64,000 bases of DNA from Gammaproteobacteria bacterium (GTDB lineage Bacteria; Pseudomonadota; Gammaproteobacteria; Pseudomonadales; Halieaceae): assembly GCA_030427085.1 (NCBI GenBank), contig JAUHXH010000002.1, positions 1,116,001 through 1,180,000 of the forward strand. The letters are read 5' to 3'. The notes under the pieces were generated by a model. It was not told where the DNA came from. It ran no database searches and saw nothing but the letters and a program-made list of their open reading frames with translations. A program made the translations under genes and the position numbers. Shown here one piece after another: positions 34,626-43,550 of this stretch (within the stretch, counting starts at the first letter, position 1; each line of letters begins with the position of its first letter).

Positions 34626-37264
34626 GCAACCCGCAATGGGAGGAGTTGGAGCGCTTGTTTCACGCCGCGCTGGAGCGGCCTATTGATGAGCGCCATGCGT
34701 TTCTGTCCGAGCAATGTAAGGGGCAGCCCGATCTGTTCGCCGAGGTGAAGGCGCTGCTGGACAACGAGGCCGATGCCGGCGACCTGGAGCGGCTGGTCGA
34801 TCGCTCTGCCAGTGACTGGTTAAACGGCAAGCAGTTTGTGGCGGGCGATCGGGTAGGGGCCTATCGCATCGTTGCTGAAATAGGCCGTGGTGGCATGGGC
34901 ACGGTCTACTGCGCCGAGCGAGCCGACGATCAATACGAGCAGCAAGTGGCCATCAAGGTGATTGGCTTTTGCGGTGCGGATGTTCCCGATCTCCTCAGGC
35001 GTTTTCAGGATGAGCGGCAGATTCTTGCCCAGTTACAGCATCCGAATATTTCGCGACTACTCGATGGCGGAAGCCTGCCCGATGGCTCGCCCTACCTGGT
35101 GATGGAGTACATCGACGGAGAACCCATCGACCGATACTGCCGGAATCATCAGTTGTCAGCCCCCGACATTCTGCGGCTGTTTACATCGGTGTGTGGGGCC
35201 GTGGCGTATGCACATCAAAATCTGGTGATTCACCGCGATCTCAAGCCGGCCAATATTCTGGTTACGAAAGATGGTGAGGTGAAACTGACAGATTTCGGGG
35301 TGGCGAAGTTGACCCCACCGGTTCAGCAGGAGTCGGCGCACACTGTCCTCGACGCTCGCGTGCTCACACCACTCTATGCCAGTCCCGAACAACTCAATGG
35401 CGACCCGGTCACGACACTGACAGACCTGTATTCGCTCGGCCTTGTGCTGTACCAGCTGCTAACGGGACGCTTGCCCTTCGACGAGAGTGCCCAGGGGACC
35501 TACAAACATGCGCAACAGGTAGTCGAGTCGGATCCGCTTTCGCCCTCCAGTTATATGGACGCGCCCAAAAAAATAGATCGCTGGCGAGATCTGGACAACA
35601 TTGTGCTGAAGACATTGCAGCGCTTCCCGGCGCAGCGCTATGCATCGGTCAGCGCGATGTCCGAAGACATTGCCAACTATCTGTCCAAGCGGCCGGTACA
35701 GGCCAGGCCGCGTACCTGGGCGTATCTGTTGCGGCGATTTGTGCAGCGAAATCGCCTGACCAGTGCGCTGGCGCTGACCTCCCTGCTAGCGGTGGTAACA
35801 CTGGGTTCTATGGCCTGGTACCAGGCAGTGTTGGCGGCGTCAGAGCGGGATATTGCCCAAGACCAACTGGCGCAGACTCGCGCAGTACTGGCCCTTGTGG
35901 AGGAGATATTTACCGGGCTGGATCCCAACGTGAGTCAGGGCCAGGAAGTTTCGGTTCGTGAAATGCTGGACGAGGCGGCAACGAGACTGGCTGAAGAGTC
36001 TGGGGCGGATAGCGCAGGTGATACTGGCAGAGCCGTGCTGCATCGCGTTTTGGGGGGTGGCTACAACCAGCTTGGGCACATCGATTCTGCTCGCCAGCAG
36101 ATGCAGGCCGCACTTTCGTATCACCGCAGCGGCCGCGTCACGGACGATGAAGAGCGCCTGCGCACACTGTTTGAATGGTCGAGAACCCTCAACCTTTCTT
36201 TCGAGCATGACGCCGCGCTTGCTGTAAGCCAGGAGTCGCTTGCGCTAGCAAGGTCGTTATACGGTGACAATCATCCAGACACTTTCGGGGCCCTCTACAA
36301 TGTGGCGTCAAACCTGCATATGCAGGGTGAGCTGTTGCCAGCGCGTGAGATGTTTTACCAGGTGTACGAAGGTCGACGGGCACTGTGGGGCGAATCCGAT
36401 GGAGGCACCATACAATCACTCTCAAGCGTAGGGGTGATCGAGCACTGGCTGGGTAACTACGACAAGGCGCTGGAAGCTTACGGTCGCTGCGAGCAATTGT
36501 CCGCTCAGCACCTTGGGGAAGGACACAGTCGGCGTCTGCGGTGTCTGGAGTATCAGGGCCTGGTCCTCGAGTCGATGGATCGGCATGCGCAGGCGGTAAC
36601 AGTGCTGGAGGAGCACATTAGAGTCGCCGGCCCCATTCTGGGTGAAGATTTTCCGAATATACTGCGCTCGCAGCATTCACTGGCCGATGCCTACCGTGGA
36701 CTGGGGCAATTGGAGAAGGCAGAAGCCTTGTTCGTCGATGTACTCGAGCGTCGTCGCAAAGTTCTGGGCGCCAATCACATTGAGACCCTGCAGACTGAAA
36801 TGAAACTGGCGCGGGTGTACCGACTGAGCGGTGATTATCAGTCGGCAGCCCCGCTGATTGAACATGCACTGGATGAGCATATCCGGCAGCAGGGTTTCAG
36901 TCACGCTGGAACATTGATCGCGGCCCAGGAGCAGGCGGACCTGTTCGTAGCGTTGGGACAACTACAGTTGGCAGAGCCCCTGTTGCAGGAGATTTTGCAA
37001 GACAGGGAGGAGGCGCTCGGAGCTGATCACCCGGAACTGCGCAGTACGCTGATTGCCCTGGCACGTGTTGATTTGTCCCGGTCGCAATATTCCGATGCTA
37101 TCGCGCACCTGGAGCGAGCGCTGCTGTTGTCGAACGCTAACGACGAACTGGGCGCCGCAACGAAGCTGGAAGTTCTCGAGCTTCTGGTCAAGACTAGTGC
37201 CTCTTTGGGTGACGCGGCTGCGCAATCCAATTATGAAGCGCTACTAGCGGAGTACCGCAGCTAG
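34622..37264 (+). CDS. Membrane Ser/Thr protein kinase with TPR sensor region
   Basis: An 880-residue Hanks-type kinase. The N-terminus is helical; the kinase domain spans about 83-350, with loop GRGGMG (88-93), Lys112, HRD 204-206 in HRDLKPANI, and DFG 224-226. One transmembrane helix follows (about 378-400, LTSALALTSLLAVVTLGSMA). The C-terminal half is a string of tetratricopeptide repeats with NPHT/DHPE-type kinesin-light-chain motifs (GDNHPDTFGALYNVA, GANHIETLQTEMKLA, GADHPELRSTLIALA). All catalytic residues are intact. The TPR region is predicted to be periplasmic and could sense peptides or envelope proteins. Coupling with the ECF factor suggests a kinase-sigma signalling pair. Confidence 0.93.
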   Translation: MSNPQWEELERLFHAALERPIDERHAFLSEQCKGQPDLFAEVKALLDNEADAGDLERLVDRSASDWLNGKQFVAGDRVGAYRIVAEIGRGGMGTVYCAERADDQYEQQVAIKVIGFCGADVPDLLRRFQDERQILAQLQHPNISRLLDGGSLPDGSPYLVMEYIDGEPIDRYCRNHQLSAPDILRLFTSVCGAVAYAHQNLVIHRDLKPANILVTKDGEVKLTDFGVAKLTPPVQQESAHTVLDARVLTPLYASPEQLNGDPVTTLTDLYSLGLVLYQLLTGRLPFDESAQGTYKHAQQVVESDPLSPSSYMDAPKKIDRWRDLDNIVLKTLQRFPAQRYASVSAMSEDIANYLSKRPVQARPRTWAYLLRRFVQRNRLTSALALTSLLAVVTLGSMAWYQAVLAASERDIAQDQLAQTRAVLALVEEIFTGLDPNVSQGQEVSVREMLDEAATRLAEESGADSAGDTGRAVLHRVLGGGYNQLGHIDSARQQMQAALSYHRSGRVTDDEERLRTLFEWSRTLNLSFEHDAALAVSQESLALARSLYGDNHPDTFGALYNVASNLHMQGELLPAREMFYQVYEGRRALWGESDGGTIQSLSSVGVIEHWLGNYDKALEAYGRCEQLSAQHLGEGHSRRLRCLEYQGLVLESMDRHAQAVTVLEEHIRVAGPILGEDFPNILRSQHSLADAYRGLGQLEKAEALFVDVLERRRKVLGANHIETLQTEMKLARVYRLSGDYQSAAPLIEHALDEHIRQQGFSHAGTLIAAQEQADLFVALGQLQLAEPLLQEILQDREEALGADHPELRSTLIALARVDLSRSQYSDAIAHLERALLLSNANDELGAATKLEVLELLVKTSASLGDAAAQSNYEALLAEYRS

Positions 37265-37312
37265 GGAACGGCCTGGTGTGGCGGCGATTCCTCCTGAGCA
37301 ATAGGTCCAGGA

Positions 37313-38617
37313 TTATTCGAGTTTCCTGTACAGCGAACGCACACTTATGCCAGCAACCGCTGCCGCTTTCGCCTTATCGTGATTACAGTGTTGTAGCAGC
37401 GCTTCCAGATAGCGGCGTTCATGTGTTCTCAAATCAACCCACGCACTGGCGACCGCTTTGCTTCCGGATTCATTCGGCGCCAGGCAATTCTGCAGCACCT
37501 TCGCGTCGATGACATTGGAACGGGCGAAAATAATGGCCCGTTCCATCACGTTGCGTAATTCCCGTGAGTTTCCGGGAAATGGTTGGGCGAGCAGTATTTT
37601 TACGGCCGAATCCGTCAGGTGATATTTTTCATCGCCTCCCAATTTCTCCAGCAGGGAGCGGGCGATTAGTGCGATGTCGTCGGGCCGTTCTCGCAGCGGT
37701 GGCAAGGTGATGGGGAAAGTGTTGAGCCGGTAGTAGAGGTCCTCCCGAAATTCTCCCGCGGTTACCATTGCCGGAAGGTTGCGGTGGGTGGCGCAGATCA
37801 GTCGGAAATCGGCACGCTTTAGCTGCGTGCTGCCAACCGCACGGAAAGAGCCGGTTTCCAGCAGACGTAATAGTTTCACTTGCATGCCAACTGGCACGTC
37901 ACCGATCTCGTCGAGAAACAGCGTGCCGCCGTGCGCTTGCTCCAGCAGGCCAGATTTGTTCTGGGCGGCACCTGTGAAAGCACCTTTCACGTGGCCGAAC
38001 AATTCGCTCTCGAACAGCGTTTCCGTCAGTCCCGCGCATTCCACGGCAACAAAGGCCTTGTCGGCGCGTGGGCTGGCCTGGTGAATCGCGTTTGCCGCCA
38101 GTTCCTTGCCGGTGCCGGATTCGCCCAGCAGCAGCACCGACGTGTCGTGGGGTGCCACCAGATTGACTAGTTCCACCAGTCGATTAAAGGCGGGGCTGCG
38201 GCCGACCATGCGGTCGCGATCAATTTCCGCGCTGGCGATAGCCACTGGTTTGAGCATTTCTATGAAGTAGAGGATGTCGCCGCTGGCATCCTTCAGCGGC
38301 AGCATTTCCACGTCAATGTGCTCTCGGCCCCTTGGTGTGTTGTGGATGTGGAGTACGCGCTCTTTTTCCCTCGATCCTTTGCAGGCCGCCAACGGGCAGC
38401 TTTCACCCGCCTGGTCGCAGGGGCGGTCGTAGCCATGGGAGATCCGGTAGCAGCGTTCACCGGCGGCAACGTCGCCGAAGTTCTGGCGATAGAGGCGATT
38501 GGAGGCGAGGATTTCGTAGTCAGTGCTCAACAGGATGGCAGGATGTTCGAGTCCTTCCAGCAGTGATTTGAAATCAAGGTCGCTTGGCTGTATTCCCGTG
38601 TTCATCGTGTTTGTCAT
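37313..38617 (-). CDS. FisR-like sigma-54 activator sensing reactive sulfur
   Basis: A 434-residue bacterial enhancer-binding protein. An N-terminal PAS-like domain (about 15-125) contains Cys56, Cys67 and Cys74, whose spacing of 11 and 7 residues equals that of the three sensing cysteines of FisR from Cupriavidus. The AAA+ domain has Walker A GESGTGKE (165-172) and the sigma-54 contact loop GAFTGA (212-217). The C-terminal Fis-type helix-turn-helix ends at SVRSLYRKLE. It is divergent from a persulfide dioxygenase operon with a -24/-12 promoter. I infer that sulfane sulfur activates it. A start at the ATG at 38605 is equally possible. Confidence 0.88.
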   Translation of the reverse strand: MTNTMNTGIQPSDLDFKSLLEGLEHPAILLSTDYEILASNRLYRQNFGDVAAGERCYRISHGYDRPCDQAGESCPLAACKGSREKERVLHIHNTPRGREHIDVEMLPLKDASGDILYFIEMLKPVAIASAEIDRDRMVGRSPAFNRLVELVNLVAPHDTSVLLLGESGTGKELAANAIHQASPRADKAFVAVECAGLTETLFESELFGHVKGAFTGAAQNKSGLLEQAHGGTLFLDEIGDVPVGMQVKLLRLLETGSFRAVGSTQLKRADFRLICATHRNLPAMVTAGEFREDLYYRLNTFPITLPPLRERPDDIALIARSLLEKLGGDEKYHLTDSAVKILLAQPFPGNSRELRNVMERAIIFARSNVIDAKVLQNCLAPNESGSKAVASAWVDLRTHERRYLEALLQHCNHDKAKAAAVAGISVRSLYRKLE

Positions 38618-38646
38618 TTATGACATGAGGTCTGTCAATTATGGCA
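38612..38646. promoter_or_regulatory. Paired upstream activator sites for the sulfur regulator
   Basis: Two similar inverted repeats occur: TGTCATTTATGACA (38612-38625) and TGTCAATTATGGCA (38633-38646), sharing TGTCANNNNTGRCA. Their starts are 21 bp apart, two helical turns, so dimers would bind on the same face. They lie 109-143 bp upstream of the sigma-54 promoter, typical for enhancer sites. The first overlaps the upstream candidate start of the regulator gene and may allow autorepression. Confidence 0.65.
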
Positions 38647-38754
38647 GTCATGCCTCAAGTGTAAAGCAGTTTCCTGTCTGTCTGCTGTCCCCTTGCAACA
38701 AAAAAATGCTGCAAAAACAGTGGGATAAGGCTTTTAATCGCGGCTAGACCGGCA

Positions 38755-38770
38755 TGGCACACACTTTGCT
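38755..38770 (+). promoter_or_regulatory. Sigma-54 (-24/-12) promoter of the sulfur operon
   Basis: TGGCACACACTTTGCT has the consensus TGGCAC element, five bases, and TTGCT, with GG and GC exactly 12 bp apart as sigma-54 requires. It ends 48 bp before the persulfide dioxygenase ATG. It fits the divergent GAFTGA-containing activator. Confidence 0.93.
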
Positions 38771-38818
38771 CTGAATGTTGATAGAGACTAATTTAGATAG
38801 CAGCGTAGGAACTCTCCA

Positions 38819-39748
38819 ATGAACAGCAGTCTGACAGCGAGTGAGGCCAATGCTATGGGCGACATTCCGTTCACAGTGGATCTGTCCAGCAAGCCGGAGG
38901 TGGTCCCGTTTTATGATGAGGACACCAATACCTTTTCCTATGTGGTGAAGGATCCGGACTCCAACGCCTGTGCGGTCGTGGACTCGGTGATGGAAATTGA
39001 TTACGCCGCCGGTCGCCTCAGCCTGATCGGCGCCGACAAAATTATCAGCTACATTCGCCAGCATCGGTTGCAATTGGAGTGGCTGATTGAAACCCACGTT
39101 CACGCCGACCACCTCTCCGCAGCGCCGTATATCCAGAAACATCTGGGTGGAAAAATTGGCATCGGTGAGCACATCGTTACGGTGCAGCACACCTTCGGCA
39201 AGATCTTCAATGCCGGCACCGAGTTCGCCCGCGATGGCAGCCAGTTCGATCATCTGTTTCGCGATGGTGAGCAGTACACGGTAGGCGACCTGGTTTGTCA
39301 CGCGCTGTATACGCCCGGGCACACGCCAGCCTGCATGAGTCATATCATGGGTGATGCCTGTTTTGTCGGTGACACCCTGTTCATGCCCGACGGCGGCACT
39401 GCCCGGGCTGACTTTCCCGGCGGAGATGCACGAGTTCTATATCAGTCCATCAAACGCCTGCTCTCGCTTCCTGAGGCGCTCAGGTTGTTCATGTGCCATG
39501 ACTACATGCCAGATGGCCGGGAACTGGAGTATGAAACGACTGTGGGTGCTGAAAGGGCCACCAATATCCATGTACACAACGGCGTTAGCGAGGATGAGTT
39601 TGTGTCCATGCGCGAAGCTCGCGATGCCACGCTGGATATGCCCCGCCTCATTCTGCCATCGCTGCAGATAAACATGTGTGCCGGACACCTGCCCGAGGCG
39701 GAGAGTAATGACACCGTGTATCTGAAACTGCCGCTGAATGTGCTGTGA
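38819..39748 (+). CDS. MBL-fold persulfide dioxygenase-like protein
   Basis: A 309-residue metallo-beta-lactamase-fold protein of the ETHE1/Blh-related group. The metal motif is THVHADH (92-98), a further His lies in TPGHTP, and an Asp in VGDTLF. Persulfide dioxygenases use Fe(II) to oxidise glutathione persulfide to sulfite. The C-terminal INMCAGHLPE is typical of the bacterial long form. AGGAACTC precedes the ATG; a second in-frame ATG is at 38855. It heads an operon under a sigma-54 promoter and a FisR-like regulator, which supports a role in oxidising sulfane sulfur. A sulfide:quinone oxidoreductase gene, the usual partner, is not in the window. Confidence 0.85.
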   Translation: MNSSLTASEANAMGDIPFTVDLSSKPEVVPFYDEDTNTFSYVVKDPDSNACAVVDSVMEIDYAAGRLSLIGADKIISYIRQHRLQLEWLIETHVHADHLSAAPYIQKHLGGKIGIGEHIVTVQHTFGKIFNAGTEFARDGSQFDHLFRDGEQYTVGDLVCHALYTPGHTPACMSHIMGDACFVGDTLFMPDGGTARADFPGGDARVLYQSIKRLLSLPEALRLFMCHDYMPDGRELEYETTVGAERATNIHVHNGVSEDEFVSMREARDATLDMPRLILPSLQINMCAGHLPEAESNDTVYLKLPLNVL

Positions 39749-39777
39749 GAGCGCGGTATGAACCTCAGGGATCCTGA

Positions 39778-41565
39778 ATGAAACGGCTGGCACACTATCT
39801 GCCGATCCTGGAGTGGGGGCGGGAATACAACCGCAAGCTGCTCGCCAGTGACATGCTGGCGGCGGTGATTGTCACTGTCATGCTGATCCCCCAATCACTG
39901 GCGTACGCGCTGTTGGCGGGCTTGCCGGTGGAGATGGGGTTGTACGCCAGCATACTTCCCTTACTGGCCTATGGGCTGTTTGGCAGTAGCCGCAGTCTGT
40001 CGGTGGGGCCAGTCGCAGTCGTGTCATTGATGACCGCGTCGGCGGCGGGCCAGGTGGCGGATACAGGCACAGTGGGTTACATCGAGGCGGCCACCCTGAT
40101 GGCCCTGATGTCGGGCATGTTCTTGCTGCTGATGGGCGTGTTACGGCTGGGTTTTCTGGCCAATTTCCTGTCCCACCCGGTTATTGCAGGCTTTATTGCC
40201 GCTTCCGGGATTATTATCGCCATCAGTCAGCTCAAGCATATTCTTGGCATCCCGGCTCAGGGCGACAACCTGATGACGGTGTCAGCCAGTCTTGCCGAAG
40301 GGCTGGCTACCGTGAGTTTGCCAACGTTGCTGCTTGGTGTCGGCGTGCTTGCTTTTCTGTTCTGGGTTCGCAGCGGCTTGCAACCGCTGTTACAGCGGTG
40401 GGGAATGAGAGAATACCCCGCGAGTATGCTCGCCCGGACCGGACCGGTGTTGGGTGTGATCGGTACCAGTGTTATTGCCTGGTCACTTGCTTTAGGCGAC
40501 AAGGGAGTCGTACTTGTCGGTGACGTGCCAGGTGGACTGCCGCCATTGGAACTACCTGAACTGGCCAATCCCGCATGGCGGGAACTGGCGGTTTCAGCAC
40601 TGTTGATCTCGATCATCGGTTTCGTCGAGTCGGTTTCCGTGGGGCATACCCTGGCTGCCAAGCGGCGGCAGAGAATCGCCCCCAACCAGGAATTACTGGG
40701 GCTCGGTGCGGCGAATGTGGCCGCTTCCGTGAGTGGTGGTTACCCGGTCACCGGGGGCTTTGCTCGCTCGGTGGTCAATTTTGATGCGGGCGCGCAAACG
40801 CCTGCGGCGGGCATGTTCACCGCACTCGGTATTGCTGTTACGGCACTGTTTTTCACTTCCTGGCTGACTTATTTACCGCAGGCAACGCTGGCAGCAACCA
40901 TCATCGTTGCCGTATTGCCACTGATCGATTTATCGATCCTGAAGCGGACCTGGCAGTATGGTCGCTCCGACTTTGCGGCTGTTGCAACGACGATGGCGGC
41001 TACGCTGACGCTGGGGGTGGAAAGTGGTGTTGCCTGCGGTGTGCTGGCTTCCCTGGCCCTACACCTCTACAAGACATCCCGCCCCCATATGGCCGTGGTG
41101 GGGGAAGTTCCGGGTACCGAGCACTTCCGCAATATCGACCGGCACCAGGTGCAGATTCATCAGCACATTCTCTCCCTGCGAGTGGATGAGAGCCTGTATT
41201 TTGCCAACGCCAGCTACATTGAAGGGCGCCTGTACGAACTGCTGGCAGAGCGGCCCGCTGTCAAGGACGTCATCCTGATGTGTACTGCCGTAAATGAAAT
41301 CGACCTCAGTGCGCTGGAAACGCTGGAGTCGATCAACCTGCGACTTGCTGAAAGCGGTATTGGATTCCACCTGTCCGAAGTAAAAGGGCCGGTAATGGAC
41401 ACACTGCAACGGACCCAGTTTTGCCAGCAATTGAATGGCCGCGTCTGGCTTAGCCAGCATCAGGCCGTTACCACGATTGCCGGTGAGCGGGAGGAGCGAG
41501 TTAGTGCTTCAGATCCGCTTCCCGTCGACCAAACCCCTAAACCTGGCGCCGTAGCCGAGGAGTAG
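39778..41565 (+). CDS. SulP family anion transporter with STAS domain
   Basis: A 595-residue inner-membrane transporter of the SLC26/SulP family. About 12 membrane segments start with the signature DMLAAVIVTVMLIPQSLAYA, and GYPVTGGFARSVVNFDAGA lies between later helices. The C-terminal STAS domain covers about 440-555 (ILSLRVDESLYFANASYIE). SulP proteins carry sulfate, bicarbonate or related anions. It lies 29 bp after the persulfide dioxygenase gene. Sulfite or sulfate handling is therefore likely, though direction is unknown. Confidence 0.9.
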   Translation: MKRLAHYLPILEWGREYNRKLLASDMLAAVIVTVMLIPQSLAYALLAGLPVEMGLYASILPLLAYGLFGSSRSLSVGPVAVVSLMTASAAGQVADTGTVGYIEAATLMALMSGMFLLLMGVLRLGFLANFLSHPVIAGFIAASGIIIAISQLKHILGIPAQGDNLMTVSASLAEGLATVSLPTLLLGVGVLAFLFWVRSGLQPLLQRWGMREYPASMLARTGPVLGVIGTSVIAWSLALGDKGVVLVGDVPGGLPPLELPELANPAWRELAVSALLISIIGFVESVSVGHTLAAKRRQRIAPNQELLGLGAANVAASVSGGYPVTGGFARSVVNFDAGAQTPAAGMFTALGIAVTALFFTSWLTYLPQATLAATIIVAVLPLIDLSILKRTWQYGRSDFAAVATTMAATLTLGVESGVACGVLASLALHLYKTSRPHMAVVGEVPGTEHFRNIDRHQVQIHQHILSLRVDESLYFANASYIEGRLYELLAERPAVKDVILMCTAVNEIDLSALETLESINLRLAESGIGFHLSEVKGPVMDTLQRTQFCQQLNGRVWLSQHQAVTTIAGEREERVSASDPLPVDQTPKPGAVAEE

Positions 41566-41570
41566 CGAAC

Positions 41571-42002
41571 ATGGAACACCTGCCTCATACCTATCATTCA
41601 TCGATCAGTGCTAGCCCGGAGGGGGCGATTGATGTCGGAGCACCTGGGCTTCAAGTTTTTAAGGCGGCTCCCCCGGCCCAGTTTGGTGGCCCCGGTGATT
41701 TATGGTCGCCGGAGGACCTGTTGATGGCTTCGTTGTCGAGTTGCTTTGTGTTGTCGTTTCGAGCGATCGCGAGAATGAGCGAGCTGGACTGGTCTGCACT
41801 GGAAGTCACCGCTGAGGGCGAACTGGACAAAGTTGACCGCGTGATGAAGTTCACCCAGGTGAAGTTGAAGGCAAGGCTGACCGTCAGTGCCGATGTGGAC
41901 CCCGGCAAAGCCGAACGGTTGCTGGAGAAGGCGGAGGCCAGTTGCCTGGTGTCCAACACACTGAACTGCGACGTTCATCTCGACTGTGACATCAGCCACT
42001 GA
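41571..42002 (+). CDS. OsmC family peroxiredoxin-like protein
   Basis: A 143-residue OsmC/Ohr-fold protein. The two redox cysteines are present at Cys58 (SLSSCFVLSF) and Cys125 (AEASCLVSN). The family reduces organic hydroperoxides and, in sulfur loci, probably persulfides. GAGGAG lies 10 bp before the ATG, inside the end of the SulP gene. Its place in an operon for sulfane-sulfur oxidation suggests thiol persulfide chemistry. Confidence 0.9.
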   Translation: MEHLPHTYHSSISASPEGAIDVGAPGLQVFKAAPPAQFGGPGDLWSPEDLLMASLSSCFVLSFRAIARMSELDWSALEVTAEGELDKVDRVMKFTQVKLKARLTVSADVDPGKAERLLEKAEASCLVSNTLNCDVHLDCDISH

Positions 42003-42019
42003 GGGTGTGAGGGACTGAA

Positions 42020-42457
42020 ATGACCATTGTTAACTTCACACCGTGGAGCGCACTGGCGGGCGGCGCATTGATCGGCCTGGCGGCGGCGTTGCTGCTGTTG
42101 CTGAATGGCCGCATTGCGGGTATTTCCGGGATTGCGGGCGGCGTGATCCTGCCATCGAAGGGCGACTTTTTCTGGCGGGCACTGTTTGTGCTGGGGTTGG
42201 TAGTGGGCGGTTTTATCTATCAGTGGCTGGGCGTAGGCAGTGGTGTTGACCATATCGAAGCCGTGGTCGGTAGGCGCGAACTGGTAGTGGCGGGATTACT
42301 GGTTGGCATTGGCACTACCGTCGGTAGCGGTTGTACCAGTGGCCACGGAATTTGCGGCCTGGCGCGTGGTAGTGCCCGTTCGCTGGTTGCCACTCTGAGC
42401 TTTATGCTCGCCGGTTTCACAACGGTGTATATCATGCGTCATGTGGTGGGAGGCTAG
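42020..42457 (+). CDS. YeeE/YedE (PmpA-like) half-transporter
   Basis: A 145-residue membrane protein with about four helices. GVGTTVGSGCTSGHG-like sequence (here GIGTTVGSGCTSGHGICG) carries the conserved cysteine that relays a thiosulfate or sulfane sulfur group in YeeE proteins. AGGGA precedes the ATG. It is followed 2 bp later by a second half, so the pair would make one full-length YeeE-like channel. Confidence 0.9.
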   Translation: MTIVNFTPWSALAGGALIGLAAALLLLLNGRIAGISGIAGGVILPSKGDFFWRALFVLGLVVGGFIYQWLGVGSGVDHIEAVVGRRELVVAGLLVGIGTTVGSGCTSGHGICGLARGSARSLVATLSFMLAGFTTVYIMRHVVGG

Positions 42458-42459
42458 CG

Positions 42460-42888
42460 GTGAACAGTTTCCAGCAATCCGTTGTAGCTCTGGCCTCAGG
42501 AACGCTCGCAGGTTTTGGCTTGTGCGTGGCCCAAATGATTGACCCTGCCAAAGTACTCAACTTTCTCGATGTAAGCGGTACCTGGGACCCGTCGCTGGCG
42601 TTTGTGATGGGGGGAGGGCTTGTTGTTAACGCGCTGGCCACACCTTTTATCTTGAAGCGCCCACACCCGGTTTTTGCGGAAGGCTTTCAGTTACCTACCC
42701 TGACCCGCGTTGACCGGAAGATCGTTATCGGAGGCCTGCTGTTTGGCACCGGTTGGGGCCTGGCGGGTTATTGTCCCGGGCCGATTATCACGTCCGTGAG
42801 CTTCGCGAATGCCGATATTCTGACCCTTGTCCTGGCCTATGTGCTGGGCACATTTCTGGCGCGGTACGTACTGACGCGGAAGTTTTAA
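42460..42888 (+). CDS. YeeE/YedE (PmpB-like) half-transporter
   Basis: A 142-residue membrane protein with the second family signature, FGTGWGLAGYCPGP, containing the second conserved cysteine. It uses a GTG start. Together with the previous gene it resembles the PmpA/PmpB pairs found beside persulfide dioxygenase and FisR-type regulators. The likely cargo is a sulfur-containing ion or sulfane sulfur, which is inference. Confidence 0.9.
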   Translation: MNSFQQSVVALASGTLAGFGLCVAQMIDPAKVLNFLDVSGTWDPSLAFVMGGGLVVNALATPFILKRPHPVFAEGFQLPTLTRVDRKIVIGGLLFGTGWGLAGYCPGPIITSVSFANADILTLVLAYVLGTFLARYVLTRKF

Positions 42889-42905
42889 CACCGATCCTTA
42901 TAACC

Positions 42906-42934
42906 GGCGGCAGCACGACTCACCAATTGCCGCC
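42906..42934. terminator. Hairpin between YeeE pair and dps
   Basis: GGCGGCA and TGCCGCC form a 7-bp stem with a 15-nt loop. There is no T run. It could attenuate readthrough from the sulfur operon into dps. Confidence 0.35.
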
Positions 42935-42975
42935 CTCAAAACCAGATACGTAACCTTTTGTGGAGGTAATTTGTT

Positions 42976-43443
42976 ATGAGCAACATCGACATTGGTATTT
43001 CAGATGCAGATCGTAAAGCCGTTGCCGGCAGTCTGGGTAGGTTACTCGCCGATTCCTATACGCTTTATCTGCAAACTCACAATTTCCACTGGAACGTCAC
43101 CGGGCCTCAGTTCCGTGAGCTTCACCTGATGTTTGAAGAGCACTACACAGAGTTGGCGTTAGCGGTGGATGAGATTGCTGAAAGAATCCGCACTCTGGGC
43201 GAGCCGGCACCGGGCACCTACAAGGCCTTTGCCCAGCTTAGCTCGATTGCTGAGGTTGACGGCATTCCCGAGGCGAGTGAGATGGTGGCGATTCTGACCA
43301 GGGGCCACGAGCAAGTAGTGAAAACCTGCCGCGAAGCGCTGGTGCCCGCGCAGGAAGCGGGGGACGAGTCATCGGTCGCGCTTATTTCAGACCGGATGCG
43401 TATTCATGAGAAAACGGCCTGGATGTTGCGTGCGATGCAATGA
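42976..43443 (+). CDS. Dps family DNA-protecting ferritin-like protein
   Basis: A 155-residue four-helix protein of usual Dps length. The ferroxidase-site motif is [13 protein letters not shown], followed by [22 protein letters not shown], which provides the His, Asp and Glu ligands at the dimer interface. It oxidises Fe(II) with peroxide, stores iron and protects DNA. A strong GGAGG site precedes the ATG. It follows the sulfur operon in the same direction after 87 bp and may be co-expressed from it, linking sulfide stress with iron and peroxide control. Confidence 0.93.
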   Translation: MSNIDIGISDADRKAVAGSLGRLLADSYTLYLQTHNFHWNVTGPQFRELHLMFEEHYTELALAVDEIAERIRTLGEPAPGTYKAFAQLSSIAEVDGIPEASEMVAILTRGHEQVVKTCREALVPAQEAGDESSVALISDRMRIHEKTAWMLRAMQ

Positions 43444-43550
43444 GTGCTGTGTGTAATGCCTCAGGTGGGTAGCCAACTCGGTCTGAAATTAAGCGGATGA
43501 TCTGCGAATTCAGGGCGAAGCTCCGGGTATTCGCTTGCATAGCTACTCAC

